Below are positions 11,250 to 23,025 of a stretch of 64,000 nucleotides of DNA, in pieces. The notes below the pieces were generated by a model, which saw only the letters and a program-made list of their open reading frames with translations, was not told where the DNA came from and searched no databases. Source of the DNA: Euwallacea fornicatus (taxonomy: Eukaryota; Arthropoda; Insecta; Coleoptera; Curculionidae); assembly GCF_040115645.1 (NCBI RefSeq), contig NC_089575.1:1550001-1614000 (forward strand), written 5' to 3'. Within the stretch, counting starts at the first letter, position 1. Each line of letters starts with the position of its first letter. The position numbers were made by a program, and so were the translations under genes.

Positions 11250-14200
11250 TCAAAGAATATCTCGATATAGAAATCTATGCTGCACTAATTTGTCAGCCCA
11301 ATGTTGTATTTCTCGATAAGCTTCACAGTGTGCAACGGCATACAAATTAATATGCGCTTCGCCGAAGTGTGCCCCTGAAAGAGCACCTGCCATTGAGGCG
11401 ATGGCATCAGATTCACCCCCTAAGGAGACTGCGTATTGTATAGCTCTCCTCACTGGATAATAAGTCTGAAATATCGAAACTTTTAATCTATATGGACACT
11501 TAGCGTTCTTTAAGATCCTACATTGATTCCATAGACGGGATCCAAAGTCCTGAGAAAGCAGTAAATAGCTGTGATTACAGACTCGTGGGCCTCAATGCCA
11601 TTTCCAAGAATTTCGATAACTTCGTGGTCTGGAACATCCATGCTATCCCTACGCAATAGACATTCCATCTTTATGAGTTTGGAGAATAAGGGTGCTTCAA
11701 ATTCACTTCTTCAATAACACAACAGTGAGTAAAATCAGATGAATAATTAGTTAACTTACTCACGGGTAGAGTTTATTAGACTCGATTGTTTTAATTTCAT
11801 TCTGCAAATACTTGCAAAATGCAGTAACATCAAGAGGTTCAGGATACATGACCGCTCGCCTAAGGGCGAGACATTGTAACATTGCTGCATGAACTGCCAC
11901 ACGGTTGTGGTGTGTAATTTTTGAGGTGTTGGATACAAAGTCTAACATTGTGTCAGAGTCAAAATACTTGAATAAAGCTATTGGGGCTACGCGAACGGCG
12001 CTCCCATATCCAGCAGACTCACGGTTTTGCGGCTGAACCCGGGCAGGTAGTAAAATATTACTGAATTTTATATTCCTAAGGGTTTGAAAAATTGAAGCGG
12101 CATTTTGACCGTAACCTCTGTGATATCCTTTGAAATATTCATCAACTAGCAGAATAGCAAAATATCGCATGGACTCTGTGGTTGGTGGGTCGGGTCTGTC
12201 GAGAAGGTATTTCAAAACAACAAGAGTCATCGCTGTTTTATCCGAGTAGATTTTCATTGGACCTAGGGCACATTATGGAATTACTCGCAGCTGGTAAGTT
12301 TTAGGTAAGTATCAATTAAATAGAATATACCGTGTGATCCTGCAGAGTTAAACCCCCCCTGCCAAATTTTGGGGAAATGCAATATGCTTACAATTTGCCA
12401 TTTTTTTACACATGTACAGTATTGGTCATAACTATTGCAAGTTTTAAAATCGATTTCCGTTGTTGCAGTTCCAAGGTGGGATTTTCGCAAACGCGTATCA
12501 TTTTTTTGCAAAAGAAACGATGCCGCAAACCAGTTTATCACGGCTCTATTGGTTTTTGAGATACAGGGCGAAATTGGAAATTGTGCATTTTTAACGACTC
12601 CTGTAATTCAGTTATCTTATAAGCTATCGACTAGGTAAAAACGGAATCTTACACATTTTTTATGCAGAAGCTAGTGACGTACTCAGTTTTTCCCAGGTGT
12701 CCCCATTTTTGAGAAAATTACCAAAGTTGGAGATTTCTTAAATGGGACACCCTGTATGTAAATTAGTAGTTACATTCTACTCACTAAGATATTTCCAGAA
12801 ATACATAACAGTCGACACTTTGTTTCAAATCGAAGGCTATAATTTACATTTTTTTAAACAGGCTTAGAGATTAAGGCCCAAATATATTTACCTTTATTAA
12901 ACTAATATTAAAGACCAATAACCAATGTAATGTAGATATTTTTTTAGAAAAATTGTTCCCAATGGATATGTATTTTCCTAACACAAAGCACATTTGGGAA
13001 ATTTGATTTAAGGCATTTAAAGTTATTATGGACGATTTTGTATCGTCGAAAACTGGACACCCTGTAGTTTGAAGTTATTTTTCATGACATGCAGCGAATT
13101 TTAAACCTCAAATATCCCAAGATGGAATGCCCGCGGGGACTTGTACCGCAACGCTTTTTTTTGTAAAACGTGTAGAAAAGCGAAAATATAATCATAACTA
13201 AACTTTATACCGCGTGTTAAAAAAGTTACGCCCCTTTAAACAGAGTTCACCTAGCGCTGAAGGCGCGATTCAAAATGAGAATCGAAAATGAAAATGGATT
13301 CTGATTTCTCGCCCCCAAAAACCCCCCGATGCTCCATTTTGTTTAGATAGCACCATTACAAATGGGGTAATTCATTTTTTTCCTTTTTTTAATTTTCACT
13401 TTGTCGGCCTGCATTTTAAAAACCTTCCACTTCCGGACTAATGCTAATTGGATTAAATCGTCACGTTTCCCCCTCAGAAATCTGTGGAAGAATTTTGTAG
13501 AGACATTTTCGAGACACCCTGTATATAATGTTCGTTTTCGAAGCTCAACCATTAGGATCTCGGCAACCATAATAAATACAAAGTCGGTTGCATTGGGGCA
13601 AAGTGGCGCACTTTGGAGCTCAAGAATAAGGGGCTCATTACTTATTTGAAATATTTCCCGGCAGAGCCATTCCAAATAGTGGAGGCACACGATAGCCGGC
13701 ATATATAGGAGGTCTTTCTCCATTCCCTTATTATTTATGTATAATCATAAAAGACCTCAGATATAAATCTCTACTCACCGATGTTAATAAACTGCGGGGG
13801 AAGATCATGACAATTTTTCACTCACATTTTTGGATTCACTTTTTTGTTATGATTACGGTGATGTATCGCATGATAAGATTCGGTAAAAATATCATAAACC
13901 TTGTTTTTGCAAAGAATGTCTTTGAAATAAGGGAATAAGCATTACATGGGGGCCTTTTAAATCATGGGAATTACTCTAAACTAACAAAAGAAATTTATAA
14001 CGCATCTAAATAACTTAAAAATAGCTTCACGGATGTAGCAAAATACAAATTAACATGTGACAATTCTAAAACATCACATTTTTATGGTGTTCCCAAGATC
14101 CACGAAAGTAATATACCTGTAAAATCTATTGTTAGCAACATAAGCTCACCCATACCAGCTCTCTCTAGTGTAGCTCATTTCATCGAGCTGCAATTTATGA

Positions 14201-15304
14201 TTTATATGCAAAACATGCAGTAACTTGAGTTCAGATTGTGTAACGGTGCAAGTCACAAATTAAGTTTCATGACGATTATTTTAACTTTTTGACTGGAGTA
14301 TGAAATAAAAGATTGACTTCTTTTACAAACTTGTACCCATCGATGTTAATGAGGTGTGAAGAAAGATCATTACAACTTCAAGGACCAAAATAAGACTGAG
14401 GGAGGTTTTAAGATAAATGCAGAATTTAAGAAGATGCATAGAGGTGCGTTTGGCATTGGAGGGTGAACCCTTTGAACACCTCTTATAATTTTCCTTGTTT
14501 ACTTATTTCTTATTTTGTTATTTCTAAGTCACTCTTTGCAAAAATGGGGATTTTTTTAATTTGTACTAACCTACAGGTTTTAACTTTAACGCGTCATATA
14601 TCATGACAATCGGAAGAAAAACTAAATTAAAAAATATGAAAATCCGAGGTGACGCTCATAAGAAAAAAGAAAGTCAATGATGGCTGGCGAAAACCGAAAC
14701 GTCGGATTTCAAATAAGACATCGTAACATTGTACAACGGGAAAAGTCGCAGTGGCGAAGCGTTAATAATTTTCAATTACTTCGCGAAATAGGCTCAGCAA
14801 AAAATATAAACGGTTCTCTGAAATATCAGTTTTCTGTCGAATAAGTCCGAAGACCACAGGGATTTTTTTAATTTTATAACGGTATATTCCTGAATTTCAA
14901 GATGCGCGACTTAATCGGCCTTGTATATTTCTGGTCATCGAGATTCTCCTGGTTGAGCTCTAGAAAGGGCCCCTTACATAAGTCCTTTTTCACAGAGATA
15001 TATGTACTGTTATTATACATGCTCTAAGAAAATTAATACGTTTTAAATTCAAACTTAAATACTTACAAACATTAGCACTGTTTGGTACCTCCATCGAATC
15101 AAAATACTGCTGAATCGTCGTTTTAAATTTACAATCTATGCCCTTCTGCCCTTTGAACGCAGACCCCATGCAATCGCCTATTAGAACCCCTAAGAGACAA
15201 CCGCGGTAATGCATTCTATGTACTTCTGGAGGAGGAATTTTTTCCAGTTCCGCAGAAGGATCTGCCTTATTTAATTCTTTGGTATTTGCAAAATACATTT
15301 TCAC
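11250..15304 (-). CDS. ADP-ribosylhydrolase ARH3 homologue with altered metal ligands
   Basis: Four exons: 15304-15067, 12262-11764, 11705-11522 and 11465-11250, total 378 codons, uninterrupted. Seen: RGCLLGVLIGDCMGSAFK at the N-terminus, IYSDKTAMTL opening exon 2, RGYGQNAASIF, ILGNGIEAHESVITAIYCFL in exon 3 and GGESDAIASMAGALSGAHFG in exon 4; all are landmarks of the ADP-ribosylglycohydrolase fold in ARH3 order and spacing. Known: ARH3 removes serine-linked ADP-ribose and cleaves poly(ADP-ribose), using two Mg ions held by a Glu in the first motif, the T-D-D triplet and the D-x-D-T motif. Here these read Lys51, Ser86-Asp87-Lys88 and Glu325-x-Asp327-Ala328, so normal catalysis is doubtful although the frame is intact. 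The first intron (2.8 kb) is repeat-filled. It is head-to-head with OTUD6B. Confidence 0.85.
12263..15066. repeat. Repeat-filled first intron of the ARH3 homologue
   Basis: The intron contains several ends of the ACAGGGTG family (an imperfect GTGTGATCCTGCAGAG start near 12330; ACACCCTGTA near 12747; another near 13059; GACACCCTGTA near 13513). Two loosely similar blocks share GATGTTAAT followed by GAAGATCAT (about 13780 and 14340). No host coding exon was found. Confidence 0.55.
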
Positions 15305-15857
15305 TTTTGGAGTTTGTACGGGTACAGTTTCATCTCAGATATTGAAATACTATAAAAGCCACTAGAAACAAATAAAAACTTTGGCAAAAACATTTTTAAA
15401 AAATTGCAAATTTGGAGTTTTTTTAATTTCTTCGCGCGCACTGGTTCGTCTTGTCAGAAATGACAATCAATTGTCAATCTTATTAAAGATGTTGTGAAGT
15501 GATTGATGTTTTCGAAAATAGGTAATCAATGTAGATAATGATATTTTAATAAATCGTATTAGAGCATTTGTAGTAAATCAATAACTGTTATGGTTTAATA
15601 GCTATATCTGAACCGCTAATAGTTAAAAATATAAAATTTTCTCCGAAACTTATGGTCGTACAATGTAGTGCATTGTCGACAATATCTACATGCTCTCTTT
15701 CCTTTTCTATTCCTATTTTTTTTTTTTGATTGATTGATTGTCTAAAAAAAGCAACTTTAACCCCACTTTCCGCTACCATACCACTTGTTTACAAAATTTA
15801 TTTAAACCTGACCCCGAAATTTCCACGCTTTTGTTTCCATTATTCCTGAATAAAATC
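15305..15857. promoter_or_regulatory. Divergent intergenic region, ARH3 homologue / OTUD6B
   Basis: 553 bp separate the two start codons, which point away from each other. AT-rich, with no clear TATA box assignable to either gene. A shared promoter region is inferred from geometry only. Confidence 0.4.
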
Positions 15858-16754
15858 ATGGACGAAATGCAGGCAGAGCCAGCGCCCTTTGACAAAGAAG
15901 AACTGCTAAAACGACATCGGTTCGAAAAGAAGGAACTACAAAACAAAATTCAATCAATGAAGAAGAGTATTCCAAAAGGGGATAAAAAGATGAAAAAGGA
16001 TATTGGCGATGAAATAACTAATTTGGAAAAGGAATTAGAGGAGAAACATTCGCAGGAGTTGGGCCAGTTTCAGGAGGTTGAGATACACATAGAGGATCCA
16101 AAAGTGAAAGAAGCTGAGGGAAATGATGAAACCAAGGATGAGATTGAAAAAGCTCCACTAAAGATATCCAGAGCTCAGAGGCGACGCAACAAAAAGGATA
16201 CTGAGGCCAAGGAAAGGGAAAAACGAATATTAGATCAAGCTGAGAGAAATAAGGAAGGTCCGAGGATATTAGAAATGAACACTATTAAAAAAGCTCTTCA
16301 AGAAATTAATCTTCAAATTCACAATATCCCAGCTGATGGCAATTGTCTGTATTTAGCAGTGAAGCATCAGTTGCAAGTATCAAGAAGATCTACTCATTCT
16401 GTGAATGAATTACGTAAAAAAACTGCAAACTTTATGAGGGCACATAAAGATGATTTCTTGCCTTTCATGTATAATGAAGATGATGAGTCTGAAATTGTCA
16501 GTGAGGAGACTTTTGAAAGTTACTGTAAAGACGTTGAAAAAACCAAACTTTGGGGAGGGCAACTGGAATTGAAAGCTCTTTCAAATGTTTTAAGCTGCCC
16601 TATTAAAGTTATCCAAGCCACTGGTCCTCCCACAGTCCAAGGGGAGAACTTCAAAGGCCCAGAATTAATCTTAACCTACCACAGGCATTTGTACCGATTG
16701 GGAGAACACTATAATTCAACTCTGCCTTTAGAAGAAGAGGATGATTCAGCGTGA
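15858..16754 (+). CDS. OTUD6B: OTU-domain deubiquitinase, OTUD6B-like
   Basis: A single exon of 298 codons. The frame stays open upstream to 15738, but 15858 is chosen because MDEMQAEPAPFDKEELLKRH starts the family-typical charged helix. Seen: a long N-terminal coiled coil (residues 12-150, Lys/Glu-rich), then an OTU domain with catalytic Asp160 and Cys163 in PADGNCLYLAV and His284 in RLGEHYNS. Known: OTU cysteine proteases hydrolyse ubiquitin chains; OTUD6B is linked to proteasome assembly and translation control. The lack of introns might reflect an ancient retrocopy; all catalytic residues are kept, so it should be active. Tail-to-tail with LysRS. Confidence 0.92.
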   Translation: MDEMQAEPAPFDKEELLKRHRFEKKELQNKIQSMKKSIPKGDKKMKKDIGDEITNLEKELEEKHSQELGQFQEVEIHIEDPKVKEAEGNDETKDEIEKAPLKISRAQRRRNKKDTEAKEREKRILDQAERNKEGPRILEMNTIKKALQEINLQIHNIPADGNCLYLAVKHQLQVSRRSTHSVNELRKKTANFMRAHKDDFLPFMYNEDDESEIVSEETFESYCKDVEKTKLWGGQLELKALSNVLSCPIKVIQATGPPTVQGENFKGPELILTYHRHLYRLGEHYNSTLPLEEEDDSA

Positions 16755-17871
16755 TGATTATGGCTGGCATGTTTTCATATGCTCTAGCAGCAAAAGGTGC
16801 TTACCTCAGTGAAATTAGAGAACAAAGTGTGACACTAGTGTGAAGGGGGGGTTTAAATTAAATGCACATATTACATAGTTTAAGCTTGTGGAATTTGTTT
16901 GAAATTTCAGAACACCTCTTCTATCACTCATGCCTTGTATTATTAATATTACTTGTAATGAAGTTATGGGTGGGTGCCAAGTAAAATGAGAACTAACTCA
17001 TGAAAATTGTTACCACTCTTGGTACTTTTTTGTGTAATAAATGTTGATTCTTATAAATTTGATATATGCTGTTAATGTAAGTAAAATTGCTACAAATTCC
17101 TACCAGTTACATGTAATTAAATGCATATTGATTAATACTGTCCACAAGGTTTTTATTTTAGTGATAAGCCCCCTTTTTTTTGGATTTGTGACTTTGTATT
17201 AAAATATGCTATGATCTAAAGACAATTCATATTATCAGTCATGTCAGTCACTATATTCCCTTTTATTTTATTTCAAAATAATGCTCACTTTTTAGTAAGA
17301 GCTGGAACAAGAATCCTTGTTAACTTTTCAGTGACAAATCTCTCCTCAAAAATTGATTAAGTTGTTAAGTAAAATGTTATTTCGAAACAAAAATTTAAAA
17401 AAATTGCATAATCACTCTCAAATGTATACAATATACATATTTGTAATTTATGTTGTTTATTTGAGCTATGATGTACGTGTTTACGAGTAAGAAAGAAGTA
17501 AAAGGGAAATCAAATATTTCTTAATTTCACATATATTCGACATCATTTTTTTAATGTGTCAAATTAGCACCGAATTAGTCACCTTATCAAAGAGACAAAA
17601 ATCTTATTTCATTATTTGATATTATGAACAACATTTCAATAACAAATCGCGGCATGGTTGGCTACCAATAGAAAATCATAACAATCTTCTGAGGTTAAGC
17701 TAAAATTATGAGCGTAGAGAAGATGTGAGGTACACATCTTTATTGCTCATATATGGTAAAGACAGTCTCGTGCCTCCAGTGTATAATCATTCATTTATCT
17801 TCCATGGTAAAAGTTTTAGATGAACGTCTTGTTTATTGCTTACACATAATAAAAATAAACAATAATTTATT
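16755..17871. other. 3' UTR and intergenic sequence between OTUD6B and LysRS
   Basis: AATAAA at 17036-17041 probably ends the OTUD6B transcript. The rest (17050-17865) is AT-rich with no supportable gene. Confidence 0.5.
17866..17871 (-). terminator. Poly(A) signal abutting the LysRS stop codon
   Basis: On the minus strand the stop TGA (17874-17872) is followed immediately by AATAAA, implying a very short 3' UTR unless a later signal is used. Confidence 0.45.
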
Positions 17872-20014
17872 TCAGTTACTCTCCGCGACTCCATTTTCCT
17901 TTTCCTCTTTGTTTCTGTTGGGGTCATCGGGTTTCATTGCCGGGAACAATAAAACTTCCTGCAAAAATGCATAGTTGCGACTAATACCCCTTAGTCCCCA
18001 TAAATCTTACTTTAATATTATTGTTGTCCGTCAAAAACATGGTCAAGCGATCGATACCTAATCCCCATCCTCCTGTGGGAGGTAAACCATATTCTAAAGC
18101 TGTACAGAAGTTTTCATCAACAAGTTGAGCCTCATCATCGCCTGCCGCTTTATCTGCGGCCTGTTGCTCGAACCTGCGACGCTGCTCAATAGGATCATTT
18201 AACTCCGTGTAGGCATTACAAATTTCTTTCTTCATTACAAACGCCTCGAATCGTTCTGTGAGCCCAGGAATTGACCTAGATTTCACATAAAATGTAATGA
18301 ATTTTATGACAATTTTATAGGAAGTACCTATGCCACTTGGCTAGAGGACTCATAATTTGTGGATGTTCCATAATAAACGTCGGGTTGATACACTTTTCTT
18401 CGATGAACTCGCCGACTAGTTTGTCCAGCAGTCTCGCAGTCGTCCGAGGATGTGCACATTCTACATTATGCTTAATACAAAGGTCATTCAGGAATTTATT
18501 AGTAGAAGGCAATTTGAAGTCTGTCGCAGGAGGAAATTTAACATTCAACGCTTCTTCTAAGGCAGGCAACATCGAAATTCGCTTGAAAGGAGGAGTAAAA
18601 TCAATTTCAAATTCTTCCCCTTCTGGTCCATCTGGATGATATTTCACCTAAACATTCAAATTAGACACTAATAAAGAACTTTTTATGAGCATCTACCTTG
18701 TAGGAGCCATGAATATGATGCACCATCCCTGACAGCAAACATTCAGTAATATTGATCAAATCCTGATAGTCAGCATAAGCCATATAAAACTCGCAAGTAG
18801 TAAATTCAGGATTATGGGTCAAATCAATACCTTCATTCCTAAACTGTTTTCCAATCTCATAAACCCTATCAAATCCCCCTACTACAAGCATCTTGTGATA
18901 CAACTCAGGGGCAATGCGCATAAACAAATCCATGCTGAGTTCATTATGATGAGTTACAAAGGGCTTAGCAGTGGCTCCCCCAGCAATCATGTTCATCATA
19001 GGAGTTTCAATCTCCAAGAAGCCCATTTCATCAAAAAACTTTCGAATGTAGGTGATGATTTTGGCTCTGGTTTGGAAGATTTCACGTATGTGGCTATTGA
19101 GAATGAGATCAAGATATCTTTGTCTAAATCGAGTTTCCTTGTCCTTAAGGCCATAATGTAGATGTGGGAGCATGTGCAAACAAGGGGAGAGTAAAGTTAG
19201 TTTTAAAGGAATAACTGAAAGTTCCCCTTTTTTGGTTCGAGTTGGTATGCCTCTGACTCCTATGATGTCACCTATAAAAAATATAAGAAAGGGGGGATTT
19301 TGTATTGAGAAGGAAATTTGAATCTTTATAAAGTGTGTAAATCATTTCATCAATTGCATCATATTTAGAACGCTAAAAAAACAATTTTTACCTCTCTTAA
19401 TCTTATCTACATCATCTTCAAATTCTGTCTCCTTTTCATATTGTTTAGCAGTAGCCATCACTTGCAGTTTTGTGCCTTCCCCTCTCAAGTCATAAAATAT
19501 TAGTTTTGCCCCTGAGGCTCTAATGGCATGCACTCTTCCAGCTACACTAATAATTTCACTCTCTAGCATTTCAGCATCCTTCAAGTATGAATACTTTTCA
19601 ATAAATCCTCCTAAGGAGGTGGTGACATGATACTTGTGTGGATATGGATGCTGAACACCTCCCAAGGCCTTCAAATTGTCTATAGCAGTTGTCCTAAGTT
19701 TAAAATACTCATTGGGGCTAATTTCCTCTTCAATGATTTTAGTTTCAGCTTTGGTGGGTGCAAGAGGAGCAGCAGCCAATTTTTCAAGTTTTTCTTTGGC
19801 CTTTTGTTCAGCTTTTAATCTTCTCTTCAATTCACTATAACAAAAGCAATATAGCATTAGTTAACATTAGGAAAGGGAATTACCGTTTAGAAATGTTTCC
19901 TAGCGCTGACGAAAAGTGTCTTCTCAAAGAGGACATTCCCAGTAACATTTTAGGTTTCTATGGAAATCTCAGCAAATGTACTTACTTCTTTGATAGTTTC
20001 TCAGACTCGGCCAT
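17872..20014 (-). CDS. KARS: Lysyl-tRNA synthetase (class II)
   Basis: Six exons: 20014-19986, 19834-19392, 19271-18697, 18647-18328, 18275-18011 and 17958-17872, 572 residues. Seen: a Lys-rich N-terminal helix (LKRRLKAEQKAKEKLEKL) as in eukaryotic enzymes, an OB-fold anticodon-binding domain (RVHAIRASGAKLIFYDLRGE), motif 1 region (ETRFRQRYLDLILN), motif 2 (FRNEGIDLTHNPEFTTCEF) and motif 3 (GWGLGIDRLTMFLTD). Known: ligates lysine to tRNA-Lys in the cytosol and sits in the multi-synthetase complex; in many animals alternative first exons also give the mitochondrial form, but none was recognised here. The 29-nt first coding exon begins MAESEKLSKN. Head-to-head with La. Confidence 0.96.
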
Positions 20015-20492
20015 AATTTTATGGTTCTGCAGTATACTAAGGTAAAACTTGTGACGGAAAAAATAGATGATGGGTTAATGAAAATATGCAGCAAATGATG
20101 AAACCATATGAAAGTTTTTTTTTAATTTGGAAATTTTAGGTTATGGACACTCAATAAACGTCATTTTTCATGACAGTGTGAGTTGTCAAGTTGACTTTTT
20201 TTGTTTGGGGGTATCTGTTCATTGTATCTGTCTCTGTTTTTAAATTGAAATTTCGTACAATCTATCCCTTACGATACATGTTGGTGTCATCGATTACACA
20301 AATACATTAGTTTAAAAATGTATTTTTAATAAGTGTGTCATATGTCAACGTCAACAAGTATTTTGTACCGGTCGTTTCTGTTTGTGATTTTATTGCACGT
20401 GCATGTTCCTTTATTTTCTCATTTTATTCAAAACAACTATTTACTAAAAACTTTACGTGTACTTAACGTAATTCGTTAACATATTATAAATC
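20015..20492. promoter_or_regulatory. Divergent intergenic region, LysRS / La
   Basis: 478 bp between opposite start codons of two housekeeping genes acting on tRNA or RNA polymerase III transcripts. No TATA box clearly placed for either. A shared promoter is inferred from orientation and distance. Confidence 0.45.
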
Positions 20493-21628
20493 ATGGCCAG
20501 TGATCTGGACAAAAAAATAATTCGTCAAATGGAGTACTACTTTGGAGACATAAATCTTCCCAGAGACAAGTTTCTACAGGGCCAAATTAAGGAAAATGAA
20601 GAGGGGTGGGTGCCCCTAGAAGTAATGCTGAAATTTAAACGCCTAGCACAACTTTCAGAGGACCCTAAAATCATTGCAAAAGCTTTAGAACAATCTGAAG
20701 ACTGCATTGTTGTCATTAATGAGGATAAAAGCAAAGTTAGACGAAATCCTGAGAAGCCTCTACCTGAAAACAATGATCAGCATATCAAAACTTTAAGAGA
20801 GAGAACCGGTAAGTTTTAAATTTCTTAAATGACAATTGTAGTTAATTTCTTTATTATCTGTTGATCAGCATATGCAAAAGGCTTTCCTTTGGACGCAGAA
20901 TTAAATGATATTATAAACTTTATGGACGAACAAGGGCCTATAGATTCAGTGATTCGTCGAACAGGAAAAGATCATAAATTTAAGGGATCATGTTTCATTG
21001 TTTTTAAAACCATTGAGTTGGCAAAAAAGTTTGTTGATCTCGATGAAGTGAAATATAAGGACAATGAGCTGGTGAGGAAAATGCAGGCTGACTATTATGC
21101 AAATAAAAAGAAGGAAATTGAAGAGAAAAAGAAGGCTCAAGCTGAGAAAAAGCAGGCCATATTGAAAGAAAATGCCCAAAAAATTGAGTTTCCTAGTGGA
21201 GCCATATTGCACTTTAGTGGCATTCCTGAAGGACAGCAAATAACAAGAGAAGAAATTAAGGAAAAAGTAGGGGAGGAAAGCGGTTTTGAGGTGGTATATG
21301 TAGACTACAATAAGGGGGATCAGGAGGGTTACATTAGGTTTAGCAAAGAGAACAATGCAGTTGACTTTTTCAAGACCTTGCAACAACCAGTATTTGACTT
21401 AGGTATAATAGTCATAGTTTTAAATCATGTAAAACTTTTTAATGGTTTTAGTCAATTTCAGGTGAGCATAAGCTTAAATTGAAGGTTCTAGAAGGTGATG
21501 AAGAGAAAGAGTACCTGCAGAAGACCTCAGAAGCGATGGCACTGCAAAGGCAAAAACAGAAACAAGGTAGGAAGAGGAAGGGCAACTTTGGTGGAAAGAA
21601 AAATGCCAAACACGCCAAAAAGGACTAA
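20493..21628 (+). CDS. La: La protein (La autoantigen homologue, RNA polymerase III transcript chaperone)
   Basis: Three exons: 20493-20808, 20869-21402 and 21462-21628, 338 residues. Seen: an N-terminal La motif (IIRQMEYYFGDINLPRDKFL ... WVPLEVMLKFKRLAQLS), an RRM1 (YAKGFPLDAELNDIINFMDE, then KGSCFIVFKT), a Lys/Glu-rich helix, a C-terminal xRRM-like domain (ILHFSGIPEG ... EGYIRFSKENNAVDFF) and a basic tail (KGNFGGKKNAKHAKKD) likely to act as nuclear retention or localisation signal. Known: La binds the 3' UUU-OH of nascent polymerase III transcripts, protecting pre-tRNAs. It is somewhat shorter than the vertebrate protein (about 400 residues), mainly at the C-terminus. AATAAA at 21763-21768 fits its transcript end. 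Confidence 0.94.
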
Positions 21629-23025
21629 TTTGGATTTGTGTAATGGTGTTGTGTAAAAATTATATTTTTTTAATTAAGTTTTCTGGAGTTATTTAACTAT
21701 TATTTCGATAATACATTACTAAGGCAAGAATTAATAATTATTGTTTAGTAGTTGATTTTTTTAATAAATGATTATTAAATATATAAATATCGTTTAAAAT
21801 CGCTTCAATTACCTAATTCTCAAAGAATCCTGTAACTAGCATGAGTCTTAATTGGAAATTAATTATTAAAGAAACTTTAGTTTACATGTAAAGCTCTAAT
21901 ACCACAGTAAATTGCTATTTAGCGCAAAAACACAATTCTTGCAGTTAAAACAAGCAGAATGGTAAAGTGCAACCCGAGTTTAGCAGAGAAAGTTATGAAA
22001 TCGCTTAAAACAATCATTACATTCGAATAATGGGCATCAGCTTTGATAGATCGTTAGTCGGCAAACGCGAAAAGTAAAAGGACGTTTCGTTACCGTAATA
22101 TGAGCAAAGACAGAAACTATGGCGATTACAAATATTCTAAATTAACCAGTGAGGGTTTTTGTGAGCTTTTCAGACAGGATAAGTGCACTGGATCTAGCAG
22201 GATGTTAGTCTTCAACGTCAGCGTAAGTAGAACGTGATTTTTAGGGCAGCTAATGATGGATTTTATTGGCATTATCAATCTTGTTTAAAGATTTAAATTA
22301 TTTTGTATGTTGACATTCCATAGATATGTATTTAATTCGCACTGTAAATTATCAATCCAACTCGAAATAAAAGCATAATAAAAATTAGGTTGTTACATAC
22401 GTTTATTATCAGAGCTTAGTTGTTCTTTTACTAGATTAATAGGGATTTATATGAACTGAACCAACTGTTGTTATGTCGGTAATAATTTGAAAAATAAATA
22501 TTCAGTTATTCTTTTACAAAACTACAAATTCATCTCATTGAAATGTTGTCGTGCTCTGTTGTAGAATATTAACGTCACCATATTGTCAAAAATTTGCAGG
22601 CTTCATGGAGTTGCTCTTTCTATTCAATGAATCCCAGACGTTATTGTATATTCGCAAGATTTATAGATATAAGTATCTCAAAATAAAATTCATATAATAT
22701 TTACTGATCTCAGGATTTAAAAGATTTGGCTTTAATAGAACGCTCATTAAAACAATCGATATCATTTGAATTATTATAATACTTCTATAAAATGACACAG
22801 ATATTTCTTATCTTAACAGCATAAGACCTCGATGGAAAGCAGACTTTAAACTTATTTTCCCATACCTCTGCAACCTTCCCATTTCGCGGACACGCAGTTG
22901 CTGCTGCTTTTCAGTTCGTCTCGCAGGACTGACCGTGGTGGACTGCGCGAGATTTCGCCTTGTTCGCGGTAACATTCGCGCTGATGATGTTTTGGATTTA
23001 GTTTTGTTTTTTTTTTTTCTTTAAT
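21629..23025. other. Region between La and the DPP4 gene, including probable DPP4 5' UTR
   Basis: La's poly(A) signal at 21763 is followed by about 1 kb of AT-rich sequence without a gene. A CG-richer stretch at 22860-22990, containing an initiator-like TCAGTTCG near 22912, precedes the DPP4 start codon and is the likely promoter or 5' UTR. A CAGC/GTAAGT donor near 22220 might belong to an upstream 5' exon. Confidence 0.4.

Noticed and set aside
13343..13723. 126-codon minus-strand frame in the ARH3 first intron
   Set aside because: It spans a GACACCCTGTA repeat end, has no domain or splice context, and looks like chance openness inside repeat sequence.
15738..15857. Upstream in-frame extension of OTUD6B to an earlier Met
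   Set aside because: The 40 extra residues do not resemble the family N-terminus, while Met at 15858 starts it exactly; treated as 5' UTR.
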